A DNA stretch of 28,496 bases. Source: an uncultured Oscillospiraceae bacterium. Lineage in GTDB: Bacteria > Bacillota > Clostridia > Oscillospirales > Ruminococcaceae. The stretch lies in the NCBI GenBank assembly GCA_934446565.1, contig CAKSEO010000030.1:1-28496 (forward strand), written 5' to 3'. Of this stretch, positions 1-6,224 are shown one piece after another. Positions within the stretch are counted from its first letter, which is position 1, and every line of letters starts with the position of its first letter. Below the pieces are notes generated by a model. The model was given only the letters and a program-made list of their open reading frames with translations. It was not told where the DNA came from and searched no databases. The position numbers and the translations under genes were made by a program.

Positions 1-861
1 ATCTCCTGCCGCTACAATCCCGGCGGAGAGTTCAAGACCGACGGCAGCCCCAACGTAATGGACACCCCCAAGGACGCAAAGTACGGCTTCACGCACGACC
101 AGCTTATCGAGGGCTACCGCATTCTCAGGGAAAAGGGCGCGAAGAAGTTCGGCATGCATGCGTTCCTCGCAAGCAACACGCTGACTAACGACTACTACCC
201 CACCCTGGCAGGAATTCTGTTCCGCACCGCTGTTGAGATAAAGGAAAAGACCGGCGTTGAGCTGAGCTTTATCAACCTTTCCGGCGGCGTAGGAATCCCT
301 TACCGCCCCGACCAGCCCGCCAATGACATCGCTGTCATCGGCGAAAAGGTACACCAGAAGTTCGACGAGATACTTGTTCCCGCAGGACTTGGAAATATCA
401 GACTGTTCACCGAGCTGGGCAGATTCATGCTCGCGCCTAACGGAATGCTTATCGCAAAGGCTATCCGCGAGAAGCACATCTACAAGGAGTACATCGGTCT
501 GGACGCCTGCGCGGCTAACCTCATGCGCCCGGCTATTTACGGCGCTTATCACCACATCACCGTACTCGGCAAGGAGAACGAACCCTGCGACCACAAGTAC
601 GACGTGACCGGCGGTCTGTGCGAGAACTGCGACAAGTTCGCAGTGGACAGAATGCTCCCGAAAATCGACATCGGCGATTATCTCGCGATACATGACGCGG
701 GCGCTCACGGATTCTCCATGGGCTACAACTACAACGGCAAGCTGAGAAGCGCTGAGCTGCTGCTCCGTGAGGACGGTTCCGTCAAGATGATAAGACGCGC
801 AGAAACCGCCGCTGATTACTTCTCGACGTTTGATTTTGCAAATTTCAACTTTGATCTGTAA
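1..861 (+). CDS. lysA: Diaminopimelate decarboxylase, 3' part (5' end outside window)
   Basis: This is the last 287 residues of a PLP-dependent fold III decarboxylase, which makes L-lysine from meso-diaminopimelate in the cytoplasm. The frame is open from base 1 (ISCRYNPGGEF), so the internal ATG at 58 is not the true start. Visible family motifs are the RxNPG substrate region, HAFLASN, the glycine-rich PLP-phosphate loop INLSGGVGI, ELGRFMLAPNG, and the CENCD motif matching the CExxD active-site signature. The C-terminal segment is GAHGFSMGYNYN. About 140 N-terminal residues, including the PLP lysine, are missing if the family length of about 420-430 holds. In the commonly cited GAYG motif the tyrosine contacts PLP; here it is His. 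A strong hairpin follows the stop, so this gene ends a transcript. Identification is firm; substrate assignment is by family. Confidence 0.9.
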   Translation: MSCRYNPGGEFKTDGSPNVMDTPKDAKYGFTHDQLIEGYRILREKGAKKFGMHAFLASNTLTNDYYPTLAGILFRTAVEIKEKTGVELSFINLSGGVGIPYRPDQPANDIAVIGEKVHQKFDEILVPAGLGNIRLFTELGRFMLAPNGMLIAKAIREKHIYKEYIGLDACAANLMRPAIYGAYHHITVLGKENEPCDHKYDVTGGLCENCDKFAVDRMLPKIDIGDYLAIHDAGAHGFSMGYNYNGKLRSAELLLREDGSVKMIRRAETAADYFSTFDFANFNFDL

Positions 862-878
862 TTAGTTGAAAAATACTG

Positions 879-916
879 CCGCCGTGCGGTCAAGAACTGC
901 ACGGCGGTAATTTTAA
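879..916 (+). terminator. Intrinsic terminator after lysA
   Basis: A perfect 9-bp GC-rich stem (CCGCCGTGC at 879-887, GCACGGCGG at 899-907) with an 11-base loop is followed by TAATTTTAA. It lies 18 bases after the lysA stop and upstream of the trmB ribosome binding site. Confidence 0.8.
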
Positions 917-931
917 TGAGGTATTCCACAT

Positions 932-1606
932 ATGAGAATGAGAAAAAAGAAGCACCTTGAGGAGCGCCTTGAGGCATGCGCACCGGTGATGATAAAAATG
1001 CAGAACCAGAACGAGCACGCCAATGATCCGCTTGACGAGGAGCTTTTCTTCGACAGCATGAAGGTGTTCGGCAACAACAATCCGCTGCATCTTGAGGTCG
1101 GCAGCGGAAAGGGCAGTTTCATCCTGGAGCTTGCGCGGAGGAACCCGGACATAAATTACATCGCGGTGGAAAAGACTCCGAACGTGCTCGTCACCGGCGC
1201 GGAGGCGCTGATGGAGAGCGACATAAAGAACGTGCGCTTCTGCCTGGGTCAGGCGGAGTATCTTGAGCACCTGTTCCGTCCGCACACCGTGGAAAGGCTG
1301 TACCTGAATTTCAGCTGCCCGTTCCCAAAAGAAACCTACGCTCGGCACCGCCTGACGCACACAAGATTCCTCGAGATCTACAGGCAGATAATGAAGCCCG
1401 GCGCGGAGATACACCAGAAAACCGATAACCAGCGCCTGTTCGAATTTTCGATAGAGCACTTCTCGAAAAACGGCTTCGCATTGAAAAATGTGTCCCTTGA
1501 CCTGCATAACAGCGGCTTTGAGGGGAACATTATGACCGAGTACGAAAAGCGTTTCACGGAGCTTGGACAGCCCATCTACCGCCTGGAGGCGGTAGTACCG
1601 GAATGA
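932..1606 (+). CDS. trmB: tRNA (guanine-N7-)-methyltransferase
   Basis: This is a 224-residue class I SAM-dependent methyltransferase that makes m7G46 in the tRNA variable loop. The SAM-binding motif I is EVGSGKGSF at residues 55-63, followed by the acidic IAVEK strand and GxAEYL. The family signature, usually written FSDPWPK followed by a basic RRL segment, is present as FSCPFPKETYARHRLTH (about 127-143). The usual Asp is Cys and the Trp is Phe, while the downstream region and the C-terminal TEYEKRF match the family. The start at 932 has a GAGG sequence 5' of it; a second ATG two codons later is possible. The stop overlaps an ATG (ATGA), and the next gene starts within 12 bases, so the hydrolase is probably co-transcribed. 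Confidence 0.88.
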   Translation: MRMRKKKHLEERLEACAPVMIKMQNQNEHANDPLDEELFFDSMKVFGNNNPLHLEVGSGKGSFILELARRNPDINYIAVEKTPNVLVTGAEALMESDIKNVRFCLGQAEYLEHLFRPHTVERLYLNFSCPFPKETYARHRLTHTRFLEIYRQIMKPGAEIHQKTDNQRLFEFSIEHFSKNGFALKNVSLDLHNSGFEGNIMTEYEKRFTELGQPIYRLEAVVPE

Positions 1607-1617
1607 TCGGAGGTCGC

Positions 1618-2541
1618 ATGAAGATAACAAGGATAACCGGCACGTTCCCGAGTACGTCGGGGCTGTGCAGATGCAGATACTACATGTTTATACCGGAAAA
1701 TCCCCGGGCGGCTGTCATGCTGTCCCACGGAATGTGCGAGTATTTCCTGCGCTACCGCGGGCTTGCGGAGTTCCTTTGCGAGAACGGTATCGCGCTCGTC
1801 GGAAACGACCACATCGGTCACGGTAATTCCGTCAGCGACCCGGATATGCTGGGCTATTTCGGCGAGAGCGGCGGCTACATGTACATGGTCAAGGACCTCC
1901 ACCGCATGCGCGCTATTCTTGACAAAAAGCTCCCGGATATCCCGAAGTTCCTGCTCGGACACAGCATGGGAAGCTTCATCGCGAGAATTTACCTTTCCAG
2001 ATTCGACGACCGATGGGACGGCGCGGTTATCATGGGCACCGCCGGAGGAGTTACCGGCTCGGCGCCGCTGCGCAGACTGCTGGAGATACTGACCCACGCA
2101 AAGGACAGCAGATTCCGTCCGCAGTTCAGCAGCAAGCTGGCGTTCGGCGTGTTCAATCTCCGATTCCCGAACCACCGCACTAACAACGACTGGCTCTCCC
2201 GGGTCGAGGAGAACGTTGACCGCTACATCGCTGACCCGCTGTGCAACTTCACGTTCACCGTCGCGGGATTCAAGGACCTGCTGAACGCGCTGATGTGCGC
2301 GAATTCCCGCAGCGTTATTGAGAACACTCCCACCGACCTGCCGATACTGTTCCTGTCAGGTTCGATGGACCCTGTCGGGGAGTACGGCGCGGGCGTCCGC
2401 GCAGCGTGCATGAAGTACCTCGAGCATGGCTGCAACGTCAATATCCGTGTCTATCCCGAAGCGCGCCACGAGCTGTTCTTTGAGCAGAACGTGGACGAGG
2501 TAAGAAACGACGTGCTTTCGTTCATCAATAAGCGAATATAA
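1618..2541 (+). CDS. Alpha/beta hydrolase (serine aminopeptidase S33 / monoacylglycerol lipase-like)
   Basis: This is a cytosolic serine hydrolase of about 307 residues in the Hydrolase_4 group, which includes lysophospholipases and monoglyceride lipases. Visible motifs are the oxyanion-hole strand VMLSHGMCE, DHIGHGNS, the nucleophile elbow GHSMGS (Ser about 116), the acid-residue strand LFLSGSMDPVG and the catalytic His in ARHELFFE. All three triad members are therefore in place. The start at 1618 is chosen because GGAGGT (1609-1614) lies just upstream. An ATG at 1603 overlapping the trmB stop would add MIGGR, but its nearest GGAGG is 14 bases away. There is no signal peptide. The natural substrate cannot be told from sequence; an esterase or lipase on membrane-derived or dietary lipid is an inference. 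Confidence 0.82.
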   Translation: MKITRITGTFPSTSGLCRCRYYMFIPENPRAAVMLSHGMCEYFLRYRGLAEFLCENGIALVGNDHIGHGNSVSDPDMLGYFGESGGYMYMVKDLHRMRAILDKKLPDIPKFLLGHSMGSFIARIYLSRFDDRWDGAVIMGTAGGVTGSAPLRRLLEILTHAKDSRFRPQFSSKLAFGVFNLRFPNHRTNNDWLSRVEENVDRYIADPLCNFTFTVAGFKDLLNALMCANSRSVIENTPTDLPILFLSGSMDPVGEYGAGVRAACMKYLEHGCNVNIRVYPEARHELFFEQNVDEVRNDVLSFINKRI

Positions 2542-2546
2542 ATCAA

Positions 2547-2577
2547 AAGGCTGTGCAGCCTGACGCTGTACAGCCTT
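2547..2577. terminator. Bidirectional terminator between the hydrolase and the small minus-strand gene
   Basis: A 12-bp stem with one wobble pair (AAGGCTGTGCAG at 2547-2558, CTGTACAGCCTT at 2566-2577) has a 7-base loop. On the minus strand the stem is followed by a T-rich tract (complement of the As at 2545-2548), so it fits best as the terminator of the minus-strand small gene. It also closes the plus-strand hydrolase transcript. Confidence 0.7.
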
Positions 2578-2608
2578 GATATTTCGCAGCGTCGCATCCG
2601 GGCTGGAT

Positions 2609-2737
2609 TCAGCCCTTTGCCATCAGTCGGAGAACGATTATCGCGGCGAGCGAAACTCCGCAGATTATCCAGTTGATGATCACCCGGCGACGGTATCTCT
2701 GCTGATTCTTCTGTCTTTCTTCGTCACGTTTTGCCAT
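2609..2737 (-). CDS. Small single-span membrane protein, 42 residues
   Basis: This short gene of 42 codons plus stop has a complete expression unit. It begins with MAKRDEERQKNQQRYRRR, a highly charged cytoplasmic-type head. One hydrophobic helix follows (about residues 19-39, VIINWIICGVSLAAIIVLRLM), and the protein ends with AKG. By the positive-inside rule the N terminus should face the cytoplasm. GGAGGT (2743-2748) sits five bases before the ATG. Upstream is TTGACA-17 bases-TAGAAT on the same strand, and downstream is a stem with a T tract. I do not recognise a family. The gene is antisense to its neighbours and lies between the hydrolase and topB, whose start it nearly abuts. Confidence 0.72.
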   Translation of the reverse strand: MAKRDEERQKNQQRYRRRVIINWIICGVSLAAIIVLRLMAKG

Positions 2738-2764
2738 GTCGCACCTCCGTAAATTTATAAGATA

Positions 2765-2793
2765 ATTCTATCACTTTGAGCGCCGGTTGTCAA
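2765..2793 (-). promoter_or_regulatory. Sigma-A-type promoter of the 42-residue membrane protein
   Basis: Read on the minus strand: TTGACA (2788-2793), 17-base spacer, TAGAAT (2765-2770). The predicted transcript start is about 20 bases before the GGAGGT of the small gene. The -35 box lies just outside the topB start on the other strand. Confidence 0.75.
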
Positions 2794-2816
2794 GTGCGCC
2801 GGCTGAAAGGAATATA

Positions 2817-4898
2817 ATGAAACTAGTTATTGCAGAAAAGCCCTCCGTCGGCAATTCTATCGCGAAAATAATAGGCGCCGACCGCCAGCGCGGCGACGGA
2901 TTCACGATGGGCAACGGGTACATAGTCAGCTGGTGCTTTGGGCACCTCGTTGCGCTCTCCTCGCCCGCAGAGTATGACCAGAAGTACGCGCCGCCATGGA
3001 AGCTGTCCAACCTCCCGATAATCCCGGAGGAGTTCCGCTGGACGGTCGCGGAGAGTACCGCGCCGCAGTTCGAGCGGCTCAAGGCGCTGATGGAGCGTCC
3101 TGATGTGGACGAGCTCATCTGTGCCACCGATGCGGGGCGCGAGGGGGAGTGCGTGTTCCGTTACGTGTACTACCAGGCTGGCTGCACAAAGCCGTTCAGC
3201 CGCCTGTGGATAAGCTCCATGACGGACGAGTCCATCCGCGAGGGATTCAGAAACCTGCGCCCGGGCAGCGATTACGACGCGCTGTACCGCAGCGGGCTTG
3301 CCCGCAACAAGGCGGACTGGATAGTCGGCATGAACGCAACGCAGCTTTTCACCGTGAAGTATCACAGCCTGCTTTCCGTGGGCAGAGTGCAGACTCCGAC
3401 CCTTGCGATGCTGGTGGAGCGCGAGAAGAAGATACAGCAGTTTGCCTCCGCGCGTTATTTCACGCTGGAGCTCAACTGCGGAAAATTCAAGGCTGAAAGC
3501 GGGAAGATAGAGCCGCTCGAGGTGGAGCAGGCGGCTGCGAAATGCGGCAAGACCGCAGTCGTGAAGTCAGTCGTAAAGGAGCAGAAGAACGCTAACCCGC
3601 CTAAGCTCTACGACCTGACGACCCTACAGCGCGACGCGAACAAGCTGTACGGCTACACCGCGCAGCAGACCCTCGACTGCGCGCAGAAGCTGTACGAATC
3701 CAAGCTGATAACCTACCCGAGAACTGACAGCAGCTACATCACCGACGATATGGAACAGACCGCCGCCGACATGGTAAGGCGCACCGCCGTGGCGTTCAGA
3801 TTCGGCGCGGATTATGACGCGCAGGGCTGCACACCGGACATAAAGCGGCTGATAAACAATGACAAGGTCAGCGACCACCACGCGCTGCTCCCGACAAAGG
3901 AGATATCCCGGTACGACTTCACAAAGCTTTCCGAGGAATGCTGGAACGTGCTGTCCCTCATTGCGATACGGCTGCTGTTGGCGGTATCTCCGGTGAACAC
4001 CTGCGACGCCGTTACCGCAGTGCTGGAGTGCGGCGGGATGGAGTTCACCGCCCGGGGCAAGACCGTAGTCCAGGGCGGCTGGAAACAGCTCGAAACCACT
4101 ATCAAAGCGGGACTTAAAGGGCTTTCCGCTGACGCAGACGAGGACGAGGAGGAATCCGCCGGAGTGCTCCCGCCGCTGACCGAGGGCGCTGAAATAGCCG
4201 TCAAGTCCGTTAAGCAGCTTGAACACAAGACGACCCCGCCGAAACGTTTCACGGAGGACATGCTGCTTTCCGCGATGGAGCGCGCCGGAAACGACAGCTA
4301 CGACGATGACGACGATGTTGAGAAAAAAGGGCTGGGTACTCCCGCCACCAGAGCGGCGATAATCGAAACGCTGGTCAAGCGGCAGTACGTTGAGCGCAAG
4401 GGGAAGCAGCTCATCCCCACCGACAAGGGAATACGCGTGATAGATGTCGTCCCTGAAAAGGTGAAATCCGCCGCAATGACCGCCGAATGGGAGAGCACGC
4501 TCCAGAAAATAGCCCGGGGAGAGGCGGACGACCAGCAGTTCCTCAACGACATGATAGCCTTTACAAAGCAGCTTATAAAGGAGAATTCCGGCGAGACCGC
4601 GAGGAATGACAATCCGTTCCGGTTTTCCAGGTACACCGTGATAGGGAAGTGCCCGAACTGCGGAAAGAACGTCTATTCGTTCCAGAAGTCCTATTCCTGC
4701 GAGGACAGCCGCGGAGCCTGCGGCTTCTTCTTCATGAAAGAGATATGGGGCAAGGAGGTCAGCGAAACCCAGGCAAAGCGTATCCTTGACAAGGGCAGCT
4801 CCATCACGCTCAAGGGATTCCAGGACAGAAACGGAAACGCCTGCTCTGGAAAGCTTGTGCTTAAAGACGGCAGGGTACGCGTCGAGCTTGAAAAATAA
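2817..4898 (+). CDS. topB: DNA topoisomerase III (type IA)
   Basis: This 693-residue type IA topoisomerase passes single strands through a transient 5'-phosphotyrosine nick to decatenate or relax DNA. The TOPRIM domain opens with VIAEKPSV and carries ATDAGREGE (103-111). The active-site Tyr is about residue 300 in LITYPRTDSSYI. LLSVGRVQTPTLAMLVERE and GLGTPATRAAIIETL are further family signatures. The C terminus has one four-Cys zinc motif (CPNCG...CEDSRGAC, about 611-635) and a short topoisomerase C-terminal repeat. Two acidic stretches (ADADEDEEES and DDDDDVE) interrupt the core. The ATG at 2817 is chosen because AAGGA precedes it by five bases and MKLVIAEKPS is the normal N terminus; an upstream TTG would add ten residues. 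Similar proteins occur on integrative elements, but no other element gene is present here. Confidence 0.9.
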   Translation: MKLVIAEKPSVGNSIAKIIGADRQRGDGFTMGNGYIVSWCFGHLVALSSPAEYDQKYAPPWKLSNLPIIPEEFRWTVAESTAPQFERLKALMERPDVDELICATDAGREGECVFRYVYYQAGCTKPFSRLWISSMTDESIREGFRNLRPGSDYDALYRSGLARNKADWIVGMNATQLFTVKYHSLLSVGRVQTPTLAMLVEREKKIQQFASARYFTLELNCGKFKAESGKIEPLEVEQAAAKCGKTAVVKSVVKEQKNANPPKLYDLTTLQRDANKLYGYTAQQTLDCAQKLYESKLITYPRTDSSYITDDMEQTAADMVRRTAVAFRFGADYDAQGCTPDIKRLINNDKVSDHHALLPTKEISRYDFTKLSEECWNVLSLIAIRLLLAVSPVNTCDAVTAVLECGGMEFTARGKTVVQGGWKQLETTIKAGLKGLSADADEDEEESAGVLPPLTEGAEIAVKSVKQLEHKTTPPKRFTEDMLLSAMERAGNDSYDDDDDVEKKGLGTPATRAAIIETLVKRQYVERKGKQLIPTDKGIRVIDVVPEKVKSAAMTAEWESTLQKIARGEADDQQFLNDMIAFTKQLIKENSGETARNDNPFRFSRYTVIGKCPNCGKNVYSFQKSYSCEDSRGACGFFFMKEIWGKEVSETQAKRILDKGSSITLKGFQDRNGNACSGKLVLKDGRVRVELEK

Positions 4899-4901
4899 GG
4901 C

Positions 4902-4930
4902 TTGAATTATTAGCGCTGTTGTGCTATACT
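4902..4930 (+). promoter_or_regulatory. Promoter of the TIM-barrel isomerase gene
   Basis: TTGAAT (4902-4907), 17-base spacer, TATACT (4925-4930). It starts three bases after the topB stop, so the next gene has its own transcription. Confidence 0.7.
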
Positions 4931-4939
4931 GACATTGTT

Positions 4940-4954
4940 GACGTATATTACGTC
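4940..4954. promoter_or_regulatory. Palindrome just downstream of the promoter (candidate operator)
   Basis: GACGTA-TAT-TACGTC is a perfect inverted repeat with 6-base arms. It lies at about +3 to +17 from the predicted start of the 4902-4930 promoter and before the GGAGGT of the gene. A bound repressor here would block initiation. The binding protein is unknown. Confidence 0.45.
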
Positions 4955-4971
4955 GTTACGGAGGTGGAGCA

Positions 4972-5766
4972 ATGAAAATTGGAGTTTCGTCCGCGTCGCT
5001 GTATCCGCTGCATGCCGAGGACGCATTCAGCGAGCTTGCGGCGCTTGGCGTGCGCTATGCGGAGCTTTTCGCTAATAGCACCAGCGAGGCGCGGGACCCG
5101 GTGGTTGGTCTGATAGAGAGCACCTGCCGGAGCAATGGCATGGAGGTGCTGAGTTTCCATCCATTCTCCTCGCCTATGGAGTCGGTGTACCTGTTCTCCA
5201 CCTACGACCGCCGCATCGACGAGATGATGGCGCTTTACCGGGAATTTTTCGGTACGATGAAACGGCTCGGCGCAAAAATATTCGTGCTCCATGGTGCGAT
5301 ACTGAGCAGCAAGTGCCCTCCGGAGCATTATGTAAGGCAGTTCCGGCTGCTTGCCGAGGCAGGCAGGGAGTACGGCGTGACCGTCGCGCAGGAGAATGTC
5401 AGCTACTGTCTTTCCGGCGACCTTGAGTTCCTGAAAATGATGAAGCGCGAGCTCGGGGATTACGCCAGGTTCGTGCTGGACCTCAAGCAGACCCGCCGCG
5501 CGCACGGCGACGCGTTCGAGTACATCAAAGCTCTCGGGGAAAGCATAGTCCACCTGCACATCAGTGACGGCTCAGGCGAGCGCGATTGCCTTCCGGTGGG
5601 GCACGGGGAGTTTGATTTCCGCAGGCTCATGCAGGAGATGAGCGCGCTGGGCTACAACGGCGCGTACATGATGGAGCTTTACCGCCAGAATTACGATGAG
5701 TTCACCCGACTGCGGGAGTCCGTTGACCGGCTTTACGACATCGCCGGAAGCCTGGGAATCAACTGA
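4972..5766 (+). CDS. Sugar-phosphate isomerase/epimerase family protein (AP endonuclease 2-like TIM barrel)
   Basis: This 264-residue cytosolic protein has the xylose-isomerase-like TIM-barrel pattern: MKIGVSSASLYPL at strand 1, RYAELFANS, EVLSFHPFSSP, KIFVLHGAI, VTVAQENVSYC (Glu at a metal-ligand position), ARFVLDLKQTRRA, IVHLHISDG and GAYMMELYRQ. The Glu, Asp, His and Glu residues at the strand ends are the usual divalent-metal ligands of this superfamily, which includes IolE/IolI and hydroxypyruvate isomerases. GGAGGTGG supports the start at 4972. The gene is monocistronic, with its own promoter, an operator-like palindrome and a strong terminator. The exact substrate cannot be assigned; sugar or sugar-acid isomerisation is the likely chemistry. 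Confidence 0.75.
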   Translation: MKIGVSSASLYPLHAEDAFSELAALGVRYAELFANSTSEARDPVVGLIESTCRSNGMEVLSFHPFSSPMESVYLFSTYDRRIDEMMALYREFFGTMKRLGAKIFVLHGAILSSKCPPEHYVRQFRLLAEAGREYGVTVAQENVSYCLSGDLEFLKMMKRELGDYARFVLDLKQTRRAHGDAFEYIKALGESIVHLHISDGSGERDCLPVGHGEFDFRRLMQEMSALGYNGAYMMELYRQNYDEFTRLRESVDRLYDIAGSLGIN

Positions 5767-5767
5767 T

Positions 5768-5813
5768 AAAGTCCACTTTCTGCTGGAAACAGCGGCAGGA
5801 AGTGGACTTTTAT
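5768..5813. terminator. Strong terminator after the TIM-barrel isomerase gene
   Basis: A 16-bp stem with one wobble pair (5768-5783 with 5795-5810) has an 11-base loop and ends in TTTTAT. The A-rich 5' foot would also let it act on the minus strand. It begins two bases after the stop codon. Confidence 0.88.
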
Positions 5814-5918
5814 GCATTATTCACAAATGTTATTGCAATATCACACGAAAATTTCACATTGCTCGGTTATACTAAGCTTGTAAACAAACCGGACATGCCA
5901 GAAAGAAAGGTGAGTGAA

Positions 5919-6128
5919 ATGAGTAATGCTCGGTATTTGGCTTTAGTTGCTGCGGCGATAATCGCCGCGTCGGGTACTCCCGGCACTGGTTCAGCGATGG
6001 TGCAGAAAGGCGCTGCGCCCGCTACCGGCGCGCCGGAGATACACGCTGCGGCTGCGGCGGAGGTTTCCACAGCGGCGACAGTTGTGCAGTCCGACGACGA
6101 TGAGGATATCCCTCAGGCTGACCTGTGA
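5919..6128 (+). CDS. Small Ala-rich peptide with hydrophobic N terminus, unknown function
   Basis: This is a 69-residue predicted product. It has a short polar start (MSNAR), a hydrophobic stretch at about residues 6-17 (YLALVAAAIIAA) followed by small residues (SGTPGTGSA) that could form a signal-peptide cleavage region, an Ala/Pro-rich middle, and an acidic tail with DDDEDIPQADL at the end. AAAGG lies eight bases before the ATG at 5919. An in-frame ATG at 5895 has no ribosome binding site. A TATACT at 5868-5873 could be a -10 box, but its -35 region is poor. The gene stands alone between a strong terminator and the GH127 promoter. No family is recognised. It could be a secreted peptide or a membrane-anchored small protein, and the possibility that it is not expressed remains. 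Confidence 0.5.
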   Translation: MSNARYLALVAAAIIAASGTPGTGSAMVQKGAAPATGAPEIHAAAAAEVSTAATVVQSDDDEDIPQADL

Positions 6129-6157
6129 TTTTTCGGTAAAATATAGGGTTTTGTCCA

Positions 6158-6186
6158 CTGACAATTTGCATATTGTATGCTATAAT
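6158..6186 (+). promoter_or_regulatory. Promoter of the GH127-type gene with extended -10
   Basis: CTGACA (6158-6163), 17-base spacer, TATAAT (6181-6186) preceded by TGC, an extended -10 element. AGGAGG (6211-6216) follows eight bases before the ATG. Confidence 0.8.
6168..6180. promoter_or_regulatory. Inverted repeat inside the promoter spacer (candidate operator)
   Basis: GCATA-TTG-TATGC is a perfect 13-base inverted repeat filling the last 13 bases of the spacer between the -35 and -10 boxes of the GH127-type gene. A protein bound here would exclude RNA polymerase. The AraC-type regulator downstream is one candidate binder, although AraC proteins more often use direct repeats upstream of -35. 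Confidence 0.4.
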
Positions 6187-6224
6187 TAAGACAACAAAAA
6201 TCCAGACATCAGGAGGACAATACA

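Noticed and set aside
2787..2816. TTG start extending topB by ten residues
   Set aside because: The ATG at 2817 has AAGGA at good spacing and gives the standard MKLVIAEKPS start; the extension overlaps the promoter of the opposite gene.
2817..4898. Integrative or conjugative element suggested by topB
   Set aside because: No relaxase, type IV secretion, integrase or attachment-site repeat is present, and the flanks are ordinary chromosomal genes.
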